Source: Comamonas testosteroni ATCC 11996
GTDB taxonomy: Bacteria; Pseudomonadota; Gammaproteobacteria; Burkholderiales; Burkholderiaceae_C
DNA length: 64,000 bases
Direction of reading: 5' to 3'
Assembly: GCF_000241525.1 (NCBI RefSeq)
Contig: NZ_AHIL01000002.1
Coordinates: 124,001 to 188,000 of the forward strand
The notes beneath the pieces are model-generated. The model was given only the letters and a program-made list of their open reading frames with translations, was not told the DNA's origin and made no database searches. This document shows, piece by piece, positions 18,092 through 27,385 of this stretch; position 1 is the stretch's first letter; each line of letters opens with the position of its first letter. The position numbers were made by a program, and so were the translations under genes.

Positions 18092-20851
18092 TCAGCCCAG
18101 GTTCGGCGCCAGATAACGGCGCAGCTCCTCGATATCCATCGCACGTCGCTGGGCCATATCGGCGAGCTGGTCTTCGCCGATCTGGCCCACGTTGAAGTAG
18201 CTGGCCTCGGGATTGCCGATGTAGAAGCCGCTCACGCTGGATGCGGGGTTCATGGCCAGGCTCTCGGTCAGCGTCATGCCGATCTCATCGGCCTGCAGCG
18301 CCTTGAACAGGTCGATCTTGGCCGTGTGATCGGGGCAGGCAGGGTAGCCGGGCGCGGGGCGGATGCCCTTGTAGGCTTCCTTGATGAGTTCCTCGTTGCT
18401 CAGGTCCTCGTCTTCGGCATAGCCCCACAGATCCTTGCGCACGCGCTGGTGCAGGCATTCGGCAAAGGCTTCGGCCAGGCGGTCGGCCAGGGCCTTGAAC
18501 ATGATGCCGCTGTAGTCATCCAGCGCGGCTTCGAATTCCTTGTCCTTCTTCTCGGCGCCGATGCCGGCAGTCACGGCAAACAGGCCGGCATAGTCGGCAA
18601 TGCCCGACTCCTTGGCGGCCACAAAGTCGGCCAGGCAGCGGCTGGGGCGCATCACGGGCCGTCCATCCGGGCCGTCCACGGCCTGCTTCTCGGTCTGCTG
18701 GCGCATGCCGTACCAGGTGGTCAGCACCTGGCTGCGCGATTCGTCGGTGTAGAACACGATGTCGTCGCCCACGCGATTGGCCGGGAACAGGCCCATCACG
18801 CCATTGGCCTGCAGCCAGCGGCCGTCGATGATCTTCTGCAGCATGAGCTTGGCATCGGCGAGCACCTTGCGCGCCTCCACGCCCACGACCTCATCGTCGA
18901 GGATGGCCGGGTAGGGACCCGCCAGATCCCAGGTCTGAAAGAACGGGCCCCAGTCGATGTACTGGGCAATTTCGGCCAGGTCGAAGTTCTTGAAGACGCG
19001 GCGGCCCAGGGTGCGCGGCACCACGGGGGCATGGCTCACCACGGCGGCATTGGCGCGGGCCTGCTCCAGCGTCCACAGCGGCGTCTTCTTCTTGTTGGCA
19101 TGCTGGGTACGCACCTTGTCGTAGTCGGCGCTCAGCTCGTCCAGATAGGCTTGCTTGCCGTCGCCCAGCAGGCTCTGCGCCACACTGACCGAGCGCGAGG
19201 CGTCGGGCACATAGACCACGGGGCCGTCGTACTTGGGTGCAATCTTCACCGCCGTATGCACGCGCGAGCAGGTCGCGCCGCCGATCAGCAGCGGAATCTT
19301 CTTGATGCGGAAGTAGTCGTCCTTGTCCATCTCGCCGGCCACATACTGCATCTCCTCGAGACTGGGAGTGATCAGGCCCGACAGGCCGATGATGTCCGCG
19401 CCCTCGGCCTTGGCCCTGGCCAGGATCTCGTGGCAGGGCACCATCACGCCCATGTTGATGACCTCGAAGTTGTTGCACTGCAGGACCACTGTGACGATGT
19501 TCTTGCCGATGTCGTGCACGTCACCCTTGACGGTGGCAATGACAATCTTGCCCTTGCTGGTCACGTCCAGGCCCGCTGCTTCCTGCTGGCGCTTCTCTTC
19601 CTCGATATAGGGCACCAGATGGGCCACGGCCTGCTTCATCACGCGCGCGGACTTGACCACCTGGGGCAGGAACATCTTGCCGGCGCCGAACAGGTCGCCG
19701 ACGATATTCATGCCGTCCATGAGCGGGCCTTCGATCACGTGCAGCGGGCGGCCTCCGCCCTGCACCACGATCTGCTGGTAGGCCTCTTCGGTGTCTTCGG
19801 TGATGAAGTCGGTGATGCCGTGCACCAAGGCATGCGACAGACGCTCGCCCACGGTCTTCGGTGCCTCGGACGTGCCGCGCCACTCGAGCTTCTTGCTGTC
19901 GTCCTTGGCCGCGCCCTTGGCGCTGTCGGCGATCTCCAGCAGACGCTCGGCCGCATCGGGGCGGCGGTTGAGCACCACGTCCTCCACGCGTTCGCGCAGC
20001 TGGGGCTCCAGATCGTCGTACACACCGACCATGCCGGCATTGACGATGCCCATGTCCATGCCTGCGCCAATCGCGTGATAGAGGAACACGGTGTGGATGG
20101 CCTCGCGCACGGGGTCGTTGCCGCGGAAGGAGAAGCTCACGTTGGAGACGCCGCCCGAGACCTTCGCTCCGGGCAGGTTCTGCTTGATCCAGCGCACGGC
20201 CTCGATGAAATCTACGCCGTAGTTGTTGTGCTCTTCGATGCCGGTGGCCACGGCAAAGATGTTGGGGTCGAAGATGATGTCCTCAGGCGGGAAGCCCACT
20301 TCGTCGACCAGAATGCGGTAGGCACGTTCGCAGATCTCGATCTTGCGAGCAAAGGTGTCGGCCTGGCCTTTTTCGTCAAATGCCATCACCACGGCGGCCG
20401 CGCCATAGCGCTTGACCAGCTTGGCGTGCTTCTTGAACTCCTCGACGCCCTCCTTCATGGAGATCGAGTTGACGATGCCCTTGCCCTGCAGGCAGCGCAG
20501 GCCGGCTTCGATCACGTCCCACTTGGAGCTGTCCACCATCACCGGCACCTTGGCGATATCGGGCTCGGAGGCAATCAGATTCAGAAAGCGCACCATGGCG
20601 GCCTTGCTGTCCAGCATGGCCTCGTCCATGTTCACATCGATCACCTGGGCGCCGTTTTCCACCTGCTGACGCGCCACGGCCAGCGCTTCCTCGTACTGCT
20701 CATTCAGGATCAGGCGCGCAAAGGCCTTGGAGCCGGTGACGTTGGTGCGCTCGCCCACGTTGACGAACAGCGTCTCATCGCCGATGAAGACGGGCTCCAG
20801 GCCCGACAGGCGCATGGGAGGAATGGCAGTGGAAGGGGTAGCAACGGACAT
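18092..20851 (-). CDS. metH: Cobalamin-dependent methionine synthase lacking the homocysteine-binding domain
   Basis: About 919 residues. It transfers the methyl group of 5-methyl-tetrahydrofolate via cob(I)alamin to homocysteine. The pterin-binding domain starts at once ([21 protein letters not shown]). It is followed by the four-helix cap, the B12-binding domain with the [11 protein letters not shown] motif (the DxHxxG ligand histidine), and the C-terminal AdoMet reactivation domain ([13 protein letters not shown]). The usual first 330 residues with the zinc-binding homocysteine domain are missing, as expected for a split MetH; that half is not in the window. The ATG at 20851 is fixed by AGGTGAG just upstream and by a riboswitch before it. 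Confidence 0.95.
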   Translation of the reverse strand: MSVATPSTAIPPMRLSGLEPVFIGDETLFVNVGERTNVTGSKAFARLILNEQYEEALAVARQQVENGAQVIDVNMDEAMLDSKAAMVRFLNLIASEPDIAKVPVMVDSSKWDVIEAGLRCLQGKGIVNSISMKEGVEEFKKHAKLVKRYGAAAVVMAFDEKGQADTFARKIEICERAYRILVDEVGFPPEDIIFDPNIFAVATGIEEHNNYGVDFIEAVRWIKQNLPGAKVSGGVSNVSFSFRGNDPVREAIHTVFLYHAIGAGMDMGIVNAGMVGVYDDLEPQLRERVEDVVLNRRPDAAERLLEIADSAKGAAKDDSKKLEWRGTSEAPKTVGERLSHALVHGITDFITEDTEEAYQQIVVQGGGRPLHVIEGPLMDGMNIVGDLFGAGKMFLPQVVKSARVMKQAVAHLVPYIEEEKRQQEAAGLDVTSKGKIVIATVKGDVHDIGKNIVTVVLQCNNFEVINMGVMVPCHEILARAKAEGADIIGLSGLITPSLEEMQYVAGEMDKDDYFRIKKIPLLIGGATCSRVHTAVKIAPKYDGPVVYVPDASRSVSVAQSLLGDGKQAYLDELSADYDKVRTQHANKKKTPLWTLEQARANAAVVSHAPVVPRTLGRRVFKNFDLAEIAQYIDWGPFFQTWDLAGPYPAILDDEVVGVEARKVLADAKLMLQKIIDGRWLQANGVMGLFPANRVGDDIVFYTDESRSQVLTTWYGMRQQTEKQAVDGPDGRPVMRPSRCLADFVAAKESGIADYAGLFAVTAGIGAEKKDKEFEAALDDYSGIMFKALADRLAEAFAECLHQRVRKDLWGYAEDEDLSNEELIKEAYKGIRPAPGYPACPDHTAKIDLFKALQADEIGMTLTESLAMNPASSVSGFYIGNPEASYFNVGQIGEDQLADMAQRRAMDIEELRRYLAPNLG

Positions 20852-20853
20852 CA

Positions 20854-20863
20854 GCTCACCTGT
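20854..20863 (-). promoter_or_regulatory. metH ribosome binding site, complementary to the riboswitch 3' strand
   Basis: The RNA ACAGGTGAGC here contains the Shine-Dalgarno AGGTGAG, ending 2 bases before the metH ATG. It is a perfect 10-base complement of 20889-20898 at the 3' end of the riboswitch, with a 25-base loop between. Pairing would hide the ribosome binding site. Confidence 0.75.
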
Positions 20864-20891
20864 GTGAAAACCAGAAACAGAATCGAAAACA

Positions 20892-20995
20892 GGTGAGCGC
20901 CGTTGGGAGTGCAGGCAGATCGCCAACCGGATCTGCGACCCCGAGCCTGACGGGTCAAACATCTCAGGGATGACCTGCTGCAGCGCTCCTCGGGG
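20892..20995 (-). ncRNA. S-adenosylhomocysteine (SAH) riboswitch of metH
   Basis: Read on the minus strand, CCCCGAGGAGCGCTGC at the 5' end pairs through CCCCGAG (20995-20989) with CTCGGGG (20945-20939) to form P1. The conserved GTCAGGCTCGG closes it. Farther on, CAACGGCGCTCACC supplies GCGCTC (20900-20895), which pairs with GAGCGC (20988-20983) as the pseudoknot stem. These are the hallmarks of the SAH riboswitch known upstream of ahcY and metH in Ralstonia and relatives. A TAGAAT -10-like box lies at 21012-21007, placing a start near 21000, although no good -35 is visible. Confidence 0.88.
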
Positions 20996-21417
20996 TGAAG
21001 CCCGTCATTCTACGGCGAGGGCGGGCAATCAGGGCTTCAAGGCGCTTTGCCCCGTGGCCGTGCAGGCACGGCTCTTTGTGAATGGCTATAGCAGATTGGA
21101 CTTTCCACACCCCAAAAACAGGAGCAAGGCAAAAGGTAATTTCGCAAAACACGAATGCAGCCATCTCATTTCAAGCATATTCCTGACATGGTGCACATCC
21201 GCAAGGAATGGCGCGCACAGCTTTCCTGCTCTGAGGCAGCCCGGCACCGACGGGTCCGCTTGCCATGAGTGGACAAGCACCTACAGCCCCTATCTTTGAG
21301 TCTTTGGCACCATCGACAGCAAATGTCTGGTCCATGTGCTCAGCCATGTACCGCCGATTGCCAGCCATGACAGGGCAGGCCCTTCGGCCGTTGCATGGAA
21401 CCACCCAGGAGATCTTC
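20996..21417. other. Gene-free intergenic region between metH and gltS
   Basis: About 420 bp between divergent genes. On the minus strand it should hold the metH promoter (a TAGAAT box at 21012-21007). On the plus strand it should hold the gltS promoter and leader. Short frames here have no good ribosome binding site and no recognisable protein. I see no repeat or RNA structure beyond the riboswitch. Confidence 0.5.
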
Positions 21418-22656
21418 ATGAACGTGACCTTCGGCGCGTACTACACCCTCATCATGGCCGTGCTTGTGCTCATGCTTGGCAAGCTCATGACAAGACATAT
21501 CCGCTTTCTGCGCGACTTCAATATTCCCGAGCCTGTCTCCGGCGGCCTGGTCGTGGCGGCCATCATCTTCATGCTGCATCAGACCACGGGACTGGCGCTG
21601 AGCTTCGAGGGCAGTCTGCAGTCGGCTTTCATGCTGGTGTTCTTCTCGTCCATCGGCCTGAGTGCGAACTTCGCCAAGCTGCGTGAGGGCGGCTCGGCGC
21701 TGTTCATTTTCCTGGGTGTGATTGCCGTCTTCATCATGATGCAGAACATCGTGGGCGTAAGCCTGGCCACCGTGCTGGGACTGGATCCGCTGATCGGCCT
21801 GGTCGCAGGCTCCATCACGCTGGTGGGCGGCCACGGGACGGCAGGAGCCTGGGGCTCGGTGCTGGAAAACCAATACGGTCTCACCGGAGCCACCACCCTG
21901 GGCATTGCCTGCGCCACTTTCGGTCTGGTCATCGGCGGCCTGGTGGGCGGCCCGCTGGCCAAGCGGCTGATCACGCGCCACCAACTGGCCCAGCCGCTGA
22001 CCGAGTCCGAGCAGCTGCGCGCCGATGCACCCACCGTGAGCGAAGGCAGCGAGGTCGCCAACTTCGAGTCGCCCAACAAGGCGCCGCGCCTGATCACGGC
22101 GGATGCGGCGGTGGAGACACTGGCCCTCTTCGCGGGCTGCCTGGCCTTTGCCGAATTCATGACCGGCCTGACCATGGGAACGGTCATCCAGCTGCCTACC
22201 TTTGTCTGGGCGCTGGGGGGCGGCGTGGTCATCCGCAACGTGCTGGACTATATGTTCGGCTTCAAGGTCTTTGACCGCGCCATCGACGTCTTCGGCAATG
22301 CCGCGCTGTCCATCTATCTGGCCATTGCGCTGCTGTCGCTCAAGCTGTGGGAGCTGACAGACCTGGCCGGCCCGCTGATGGTCATCCTGGCCGCACAAGC
22401 CATCGTCATGACGCTGTATGCGGCGTTCGTGACCTTCCGCATCATGGGCAAGAACTATGACGCCGCCGTGCTGGCCGCCGGCCACTGCGGCTTCGGCATG
22501 GGCGCCACACCCACGGCCGTTGCCAATATGCAGGCCATCACCAACCAGTACGGCCCGTCGCACAAGGCCTTTCTGATCGTGCCCCTGGTCGGCGCCTTCT
22601 TCATCGACATCATCAACGCCTTTGTGCTGCAGGCCATGCTCAGCATTCTTCGCTGA
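21418..22656 (+). CDS. gltS: Sodium/glutamate symporter
   Basis: About 412 residues. An inner-membrane Na+-coupled glutamate importer of the GltS (ESS) family. The two-repeat membrane architecture is visible: an N-terminal repeat with LRDFNIPEPVSGGLVVA and GLVAGSITLVGGHGTAGAWG, and a C-terminal repeat with GAAGHCGFGMGATPTAVANMQA-like re-entrant loop residues. The start at 21418 is preceded by CAGGAGATCTTC. The frame open to 21265 adds 51 residues with no homology signal and is rejected. A strong terminator follows directly. Confidence 0.93.
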   Translation: MNVTFGAYYTLIMAVLVLMLGKLMTRHIRFLRDFNIPEPVSGGLVVAAIIFMLHQTTGLALSFEGSLQSAFMLVFFSSIGLSANFAKLREGGSALFIFLGVIAVFIMMQNIVGVSLATVLGLDPLIGLVAGSITLVGGHGTAGAWGSVLENQYGLTGATTLGIACATFGLVIGGLVGGPLAKRLITRHQLAQPLTESEQLRADAPTVSEGSEVANFESPNKAPRLITADAAVETLALFAGCLAFAEFMTGLTMGTVIQLPTFVWALGGGVVIRNVLDYMFGFKVFDRAIDVFGNAALSIYLAIALLSLKLWELTDLAGPLMVILAAQAIVMTLYAAFVTFRIMGKNYDAAVLAAGHCGFGMGATPTAVANMQAITNQYGPSHKAFLIVPLVGAFFIDIINAFVLQAMLSILR

Positions 22657-22670
22657 CCGCTGCATAAGGC

Positions 22671-22710
22671 AAAAAAGCGTGTTCCCGGTAGACGGGAACA
22701 CGCTTTTTTT
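22671..22710. terminator. Bidirectional terminator between gltS and the PACE gene
   Basis: An 11-bp stem GCGTGTTCCCG with CGGGAACACGC and loop GTAGA is flanked by A6 and T7 runs. It serves both convergent genes. Confidence 0.92.
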
Positions 22711-22761
22711 CATGGTTGCTTGCGCTTTCAGGGCAAGCGTCAGAGGCTTGTGCGGCTCAGA

Positions 22762-23286
22762 TCATACAGCCACGGCCTGGGCCGAAGCCGGCAAGCCGAA
22801 GATGCGGTCAAAGGCCCAGTTGAAGGCAAAGGTGTAGACCATGAAGAACACCAGCAGACCGGCTTCCATCACTGCAGCTTCCCACAATGAGATGCCGAAC
22901 CACCAAGCCATCAGCGGGATCAGCATGGCGGCGATACCGCCTTCGAAACCGATGGCATGCACCACGCGGCGCATCAGGGAACGGCCCTTGACGCTCTGGC
23001 GCGATTCCCATTTTTCGAACAGGTGGTTGAAGCTCAGATTCCAGCAGATCGCGATCACCGAGGCAGCCACGGCCATGACGCCGGAATCGCCGGCCTTCTG
23101 GCCGATGGCCATGAAGATCAGGCTGGAGACGATGATGGCGATGGCTTCATACAGCCCCACGTAGAGGATGCGACGTTTGGGTCCTTGAAGGCCCTTGGCC
23201 TTGGCGGGGGTGGCAAAAGCGGCGGTATTTTTGAGAGAAACGGCAGAGGAAGAAGCGGATGCCATCGCTGAGGCTTGTTGAGACAT
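22762..23286 (-). CDS. PACE-family multidrug efflux transporter (AceI-like)
   Basis: About 174 residues. A small inner-membrane proton-coupled exporter built of two tandem BTP domains, each with two helices. The conserved membrane glutamate in LYEAIAIIVSSLIF, the NLSFNHLFEKWE motif after helix 2, the RVVHAIGFEGG start of repeat two and the final FAFNWAFDRIFG are all present. The N-terminal 35 residues are Ser/Ala/Lys-rich and longer than in AceI. Starts at 23286 and 23265 are both possible. It is divergent from a LysR gene 72 bp away, the arrangement seen for aceI/aceR pairs. Chlorhexidine-type or polyamine substrates are typical of the family. Confidence 0.88.
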   Translation of the reverse strand: MSQQASAMASASSSAVSLKNTAAFATPAKAKGLQGPKRRILYVGLYEAIAIIVSSLIFMAIGQKAGDSGVMAVAASVIAICWNLSFNHLFEKWESRQSVKGRSLMRRVVHAIGFEGGIAAMLIPLMAWWFGISLWEAAVMEAGLLVFFMVYTFAFNWAFDRIFGLPASAQAVAV

Positions 23287-23358
23287 GGGCTGCAGTGTAT
23301 GTTCTGTAAATTGAAGATAAAAGTCAGTTCCTTTCAATTTTTCTGACAGATCAACGCC

Positions 23359-24270
23359 ATGCCCTTTAGCGCCGACCAGGTTCCACTGTTTCTTGCCGTG
23401 CTCGATGCCGGCTCTTTCTCGGCGGCTGCACGCAAGCTCGGGCGCGTGCCCTCGGCCGTCAGCATGGCCATTGCCCAGCTGGAAGCAGAGCTGGACCTGC
23501 AACTGTTCGACCGCCGCGGGCGCGAGCCCGTGCCCAGCGCCGCCGCCCGCGCGCTCGAGCCGCAGGCGCGCCTGCTGGCCGAGCAGTTGCAGTTGCTGAA
23601 CTGGCAGGCTCAGGCGCTGCATGCCGGTCTGGAGGAAAGGCTGACGCTGGCCATCGCCCCCGAACTACTGGCCACGCACTGGAGCGAACCGCTGAACCGG
23701 CTGGTGCACGAGTTTCCCGCGCTGCCGATTGAGGTGCTGGCAGCTCCACAGGCAGATGCGCTGGAGCTTTTGCATGCGGGCCGCGCCCATCTGGCCCTGG
23801 TATTCGAGCGACCCGCCATGGACGGGCGCGAGGGCTTCCAGGAAATGGGCCGCGAGACGCTGGTGGCCGTGATGTCGCCGCAGTTCGAGCTCTGGCAGCA
23901 GGCGCTGGCCGAGCATGAGCAGGGCCGCACCACACGGCCGCAGCTCACGGTGGAGCAGCTGGCAGCCACGCGTCAGGTGCTGGTGGCCAGCCGCGACCCG
24001 CAGCAGACCGACCCGCGCTTTGTGTTTGCACGCCAGCTCTGGCGCACGGACAGCCACCAGGCAGCGCTTTCGCTGATAGGTGCAGGTCTGGCCTGGGGCT
24101 GGCTGCCCAAGGGCCTGGTGGAGTCGCATATCGGCAGCGGCGCGCTGATGGAGGTTCCAGTGCTCAATATCAGCAACGGCACGACCTTGTTCGTGGACTG
24201 GGTCTGGTCCAAGGAGCGTGCCCAGGGTCTGGCAGCCAGGCGCTTTGTGCAACTGCTGCGCGAGCGCTGA
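23359..24270 (+). CDS. LysR-family transcriptional regulator, likely controlling the PACE gene
   Basis: A 303-residue LysR protein. The N-terminal helix-turn-helix (about residues 5-65) reads FLAVLDAGSFSAAARKLGRVPSAVSMAIAQLEAELDLQLF, with an effector-binding periplasmic-binding-like domain from about residue 90. The ATG at 23359 gives a standard LysR N-terminus. The 72-bp divergent gap to the efflux gene should contain the shared regulatory site. A run TTTCAATTTTTCTGACAG is AT-rich there, but I cannot define a T-N11-A box with confidence. Confidence 0.9.
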   Translation: MPFSADQVPLFLAVLDAGSFSAAARKLGRVPSAVSMAIAQLEAELDLQLFDRRGREPVPSAAARALEPQARLLAEQLQLLNWQAQALHAGLEERLTLAIAPELLATHWSEPLNRLVHEFPALPIEVLAAPQADALELLHAGRAHLALVFERPAMDGREGFQEMGRETLVAVMSPQFELWQQALAEHEQGRTTRPQLTVEQLAATRQVLVASRDPQQTDPRFVFARQLWRTDSHQAALSLIGAGLAWGWLPKGLVESHIGSGALMEVPVLNISNGTTLFVDWVWSKERAQGLAARRFVQLLRER

Positions 24271-24396
24271 GCCTCCATGGGCTTGCCTCCAACATCTGGC
24301 CTTGAAGCCAAAAACGCTTAAGGAGCAGAATGTACAAGCGCCAGCCGCTAGTCATTCCATAGCGAATCAATTTGCACTGCACAGGAGTTTCAATAC

Positions 24397-25515
24397 ATGC
24401 CCCGTCAGCCCGCCAAAGCCGCCCCCGCCACATCGCCTGCTGCGACCACCGAGCCGGACCGCCAGCCGACACGCAAACGCCTGCCGTTTCCGACCAGCGC
24501 ATCGGCCAAAGCCGCCAAGACAGCCAAGTCATCTGCGCCGCAGCCAGCCACCATCACAAAACCTGCAGCCAAAACCTTGAGCAAGGCTGCAGCGAAGGCA
24601 CCGGAACTTCCTGCGCCCTCCGCTGCCGCCCATGTCTACCCCTTCGAGACCAAGGACAAGGCGCTGCGCAGGCTATGGCAGCCCTGGCAACCGGGCCAGC
24701 CACGCGACAGTCGTGCGACCACCGGGCACCCTCGGCCCACAGTGGATCTGCAGAAGTTCGACCCGACCGCCAAGCCCTTCTCCTTCAGCAAGGGCAAGCA
24801 ATATGACAAGGACAGCGTGAGTCAGCTGGCCGAGGCACTGGACGGGCTGCAGAACATCTTCTATGCCGACCGGCGTTTCAAGCTGCTGGTCATCCTGCAG
24901 GGCATGGATGCCGCAGGCAAGGACGGCACGCTGCGTGCGGTCTTCGGCCGCATGTCGCCGCTGGGTGTGCGCACCGTGGGCTGGAAGGCGCCCACCGAAA
25001 CCGAGAAAGCGCATGACTATCTATGGCGCATTCACCAGCAGATGCCGGGTGCGGGCGAGATCGTGCTCTTCAACCGCAGCCAGTACGAGGATGTGCTGGT
25101 GCCCGTGGTCAACGGCTGGCTCACGCCCGAGCAGCAGACCCAGCGCTATGCGCAGATCAACGACTTCGAGCGCATGCTCAGCGAGACGGGCACGGTCATC
25201 GTCAAGTTCATGCTGCATATCGGCAAGGACGAGCAGCGCCAACGCCTGCAAGAGCGTCTGGACGACCCGTGCAAGCACTGGAAGTTCGACGAGAACGACC
25301 TCAAGGTGCGCGCCCAGTGGGACGACTACCAGCAGGCCTACGGCCAGTTGCTGGGCGCCACGCACACGCCCTGGGCGCCCTGGACCATCGTGCCCGCCAA
25401 CTCCAAGACCCACCGCAATCTGATGATCGCCACCGTGCTGCGCGAGGTGCTGACCAATCTGGAGCTGCGCTACCCGCCGGGCGTGCCAGCGCTGGACAAG
25501 ATCAAGGTGAAGTAA
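24397..25515 (+). CDS. Polyphosphate kinase 2 family protein with a long basic N-terminal tail
   Basis: A 372-residue PPK2-type enzyme that transfers phosphate between polyphosphate and nucleotides. The catalytic domain (about residues 110-365) has Walker A GMDAAGKDG, the lid-region arginines, a NRSQYEDVLVPVV Walker-B-like segment and a DDPCKHWKF motif. The first ~85 residues are a low-complexity Ala/Lys/Pro/Thr-rich basic tail. It reads like histone-H1-type tails and is not part of the usual PPK2 fold. ACAGGAGTTTCAATAC precedes the ATG. PPK2 subclass (ADP, AMP or GDP use) cannot be settled by eye. Confidence 0.88.
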   Translation: MPRQPAKAAPATSPAATTEPDRQPTRKRLPFPTSASAKAAKTAKSSAPQPATITKPAAKTLSKAAAKAPELPAPSAAAHVYPFETKDKALRRLWQPWQPGQPRDSRATTGHPRPTVDLQKFDPTAKPFSFSKGKQYDKDSVSQLAEALDGLQNIFYADRRFKLLVILQGMDAAGKDGTLRAVFGRMSPLGVRTVGWKAPTETEKAHDYLWRIHQQMPGAGEIVLFNRSQYEDVLVPVVNGWLTPEQQTQRYAQINDFERMLSETGTVIVKFMLHIGKDEQRQRLQERLDDPCKHWKFDENDLKVRAQWDDYQQAYGQLLGATHTPWAPWTIVPANSKTHRNLMIATVLREVLTNLELRYPPGVPALDKIKVK

Positions 25516-25531
25516 GACTTCAGTACTTCAT

Positions 25532-26053
25532 TCAAGCAGGCTGCGCTGCCGACAAGCTGGACAGAGCCGCCTGCTGGTACACGTCGTAATGCTCGGTAGT
25601 CTGGCCGCTAACGGCTTTTTCCAGCCTGTGCTTCATCAACCAGCGGCCATGGACACGCTGATAGCTCACGTCGTAATAGCCAACCACCGTGCGCTGGCCA
25701 AAGTATTGGGCTGAGGTGTTGAACAGACCCTGCCACTGAAAATGTACACGGCCTTGCGCGGTATCGCCCTCAATTTGCAGACGCGGCAAATGCATGAAAT
25801 GCAGGCCTTTGTAGAAGGCATCGACCTGGGTGCAGAAAGCCACCAGCTCTTGCCGCCCCTTATGCACCAGTCTTGGACCGGCGCCCACAGCGGCTAGGTC
25901 AAACACTCCGTCTTCCGTAAACACTGCGGCCCAGCCCGCGGCGTCACCCGCATCCCAGGCTCGCGCATATTCGGCTTCCAGATCCATGATGGCCAGGCGC
26001 GCCTCGGCCTGCTCCAGTCTGGACAGCACTGCTGCCATGTTGGTATCACTCAC
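25532..26053 (-). CDS. SnoaL/NTF2-like domain protein
   Basis: About 168-173 residues with an alpha+beta barrel-like pattern. A long first helix (RLEQAEARLAIMDLEAEYARAWDAGDAAGWAAVF) is followed by TEDGVFDL, a HFMHLPRLQIEGDTA strand and a C-terminal VSYQRVHGRWLMKHRLEKAV strand. This is the SnoaL-4/ring-hydroxylating-beta-like fold, used by many isomerases, dehydratases and binding proteins; the substrate is unknown. A GTG at 26053 with AGGGAG upstream is preferred; an ATG at 26038 lacks a ribosome binding site. It lies downstream of a FAH-family gene on the same strand, 200 bp away. Confidence 0.75.
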   Translation of the reverse strand: MSDTNMAAVLSRLEQAEARLAIMDLEAEYARAWDAGDAAGWAAVFTEDGVFDLAAVGAGPRLVHKGRQELVAFCTQVDAFYKGLHFMHLPRLQIEGDTAQGRVHFQWQGLFNTSAQYFGQRTVVGYYDVSYQRVHGRWLMKHRLEKAVSGQTTEHYDVYQQAALSSLSAAQPA

Positions 26054-26252
26054 TTTTTTGAACTCCCTCTGCGTGGACAAACGCTGCTCAAGCGCCTGAT
26101 TGGAGAGTTCTTTGCCCGGTTCACGCCCCCGGAATTTCCTGCTTTTCAAAACCGGGGCTTGTTCACAGTATGGCGCTGAAAATTTAAATGAAATTGGCAT
26201 AAAGCCCATTATTGATATAGGTATGCAGCTATCAAATCAGGACTTCAAATCC

Positions 26253-27176
26253 TCAGAACTGCCAGGCCAGCTCGCCCAATCCTTCAAAACGGATCGCAAA
26301 ACGATCGCCCTGCGCCAACGGCATGCAGCCGCACCAGGTTCCTGTGGTCACCACGGTGCCGGCAGGCACGCTGCCGTATTCGCGTGTCACATGCTGCAGC
26401 CAGTCCACCAGCAGCCAGGCCGGATCGCCCAGGCTGTGCGTGCCGGTAAAGCGCTGCGGCGGACCACCGTTCACAGCCACCGTGCACAGCTGCCGCGCCC
26501 AGTCGCGGCCGGCGATGACGGACGCGCTCTGCCACTCGCCCAGTGCCAGTCCGCCATGGCATTGGCCGTCGGCCAGCAAGGCCAGGGCCGGGGCCTTGAG
26601 GCCGTCGCGCCAGCGCACGTCCACCCATTCCACGGCCACGCAGGCGGCATCCACCAGCGCCAGCGCGCTGTCGTAATCGAGGACTGCGGCCTGCTCGGCG
26701 CTCACATCCCGGCCTATGCGCAGGGCGATCTCGGCCTCGGCACAGCGCAGATTGAAGACGGTATCGGGCGCAGGCACCGGGTTCAATCCCTGGCGAATGC
26801 CGTCCTCGGGCAGCGGCACATGCAGCAGCGCGGCGTTGCGGCCCGGGCCGCCGGACTTCCAGTAACGCGGCGCGCGATCGGCGGGCCACCAGTTCCAGGT
26901 ACGCGCCAGCGCGCTTTGCACGGCACGGGCATCGGCGGCATCGCGCATCAGCGCTGCCACGTCAGCACCCAGAGCCTGGGCCGTGCCCAGTTTGCGCGAC
27001 CACCACAGCGCATCGGCCGTGGCATAGCTGTCCTCGGGCAATTCGGGCCACAACGTCTTCCAGTCGGGCAGCACCTCATCCTGCGTCTGCAGCTCGGGAG
27101 CCAGCCCGATGGGCGGGGTATTGGCAAACGGTGCCGGGCCGCACCAGCCGCTTTTGCAATCATTGTTTTCAGACAT
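26253..27176 (-). CDS. Fumarylacetoacetate hydrolase-family protein (hydratase/hydrolase)
   Basis: A 307-residue protein of the FAH superfamily, which cleaves or hydrates 2-oxo acids using a divalent metal. The metal ligands are suggested by the FNLRCAEAEIALRIGRD segment (the E-x-E pattern), and by GEWQSASV and VVTTGTWCGCMPLAQGD near the C-terminus, the usual TGTP-like loop altered to TGTW. It resembles FAH-type proteins seen in aromatic degradation. The exact reaction is not determined. The N-terminal 30 residues with CKSGWCGP are an extra segment before the domain. Confidence 0.78.
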   Translation of the reverse strand: MSENNDCKSGWCGPAPFANTPPIGLAPELQTQDEVLPDWKTLWPELPEDSYATADALWWSRKLGTAQALGADVAALMRDAADARAVQSALARTWNWWPADRAPRYWKSGGPGRNAALLHVPLPEDGIRQGLNPVPAPDTVFNLRCAEAEIALRIGRDVSAEQAAVLDYDSALALVDAACVAVEWVDVRWRDGLKAPALALLADGQCHGGLALGEWQSASVIAGRDWARQLCTVAVNGGPPQRFTGTHSLGDPAWLLVDWLQHVTREYGSVPAGTVVTTGTWCGCMPLAQGDRFAIRFEGLGELAWQF

Positions 27177-27385
27177 GACGGCAATGATGGCAAATTTCCG
27201 GTCCCCATGTCACCAATTCAGTGCTTGGCCCACATCCAGAGCGGCTTTCAGATGGTTATGCACAAAATGCATAGCATCTCAAACAAGAAGCCTTGGACAG
27301 GAAAATTCGGCGCGCGCACACTGTGAATCCCGGACAGCAAGGGCTTACAACGACCTTGCTCCACTCAGTCAACCAGGCCTACATC

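Noticed and set aside
17978..20896. A 972-codon open frame on the plus strand opposite metH
   Set aside because: It is rich in His, Gln, Gly and Val in a pattern expected from the reverse of a GC-rich gene, and has no motif. metH on the other strand has full domain matches.
21305..21320. A sigma-54-like TGGCAC upstream of gltS
   Set aside because: The GG to GC distance is 11 bp rather than 10, and the -12 bases do not match.
26100..27326. A 408-codon plus-strand frame opposite the FAH-family gene
   Set aside because: Low-complexity shadow translation; the minus-strand frame carries the recognisable metal-binding segments.
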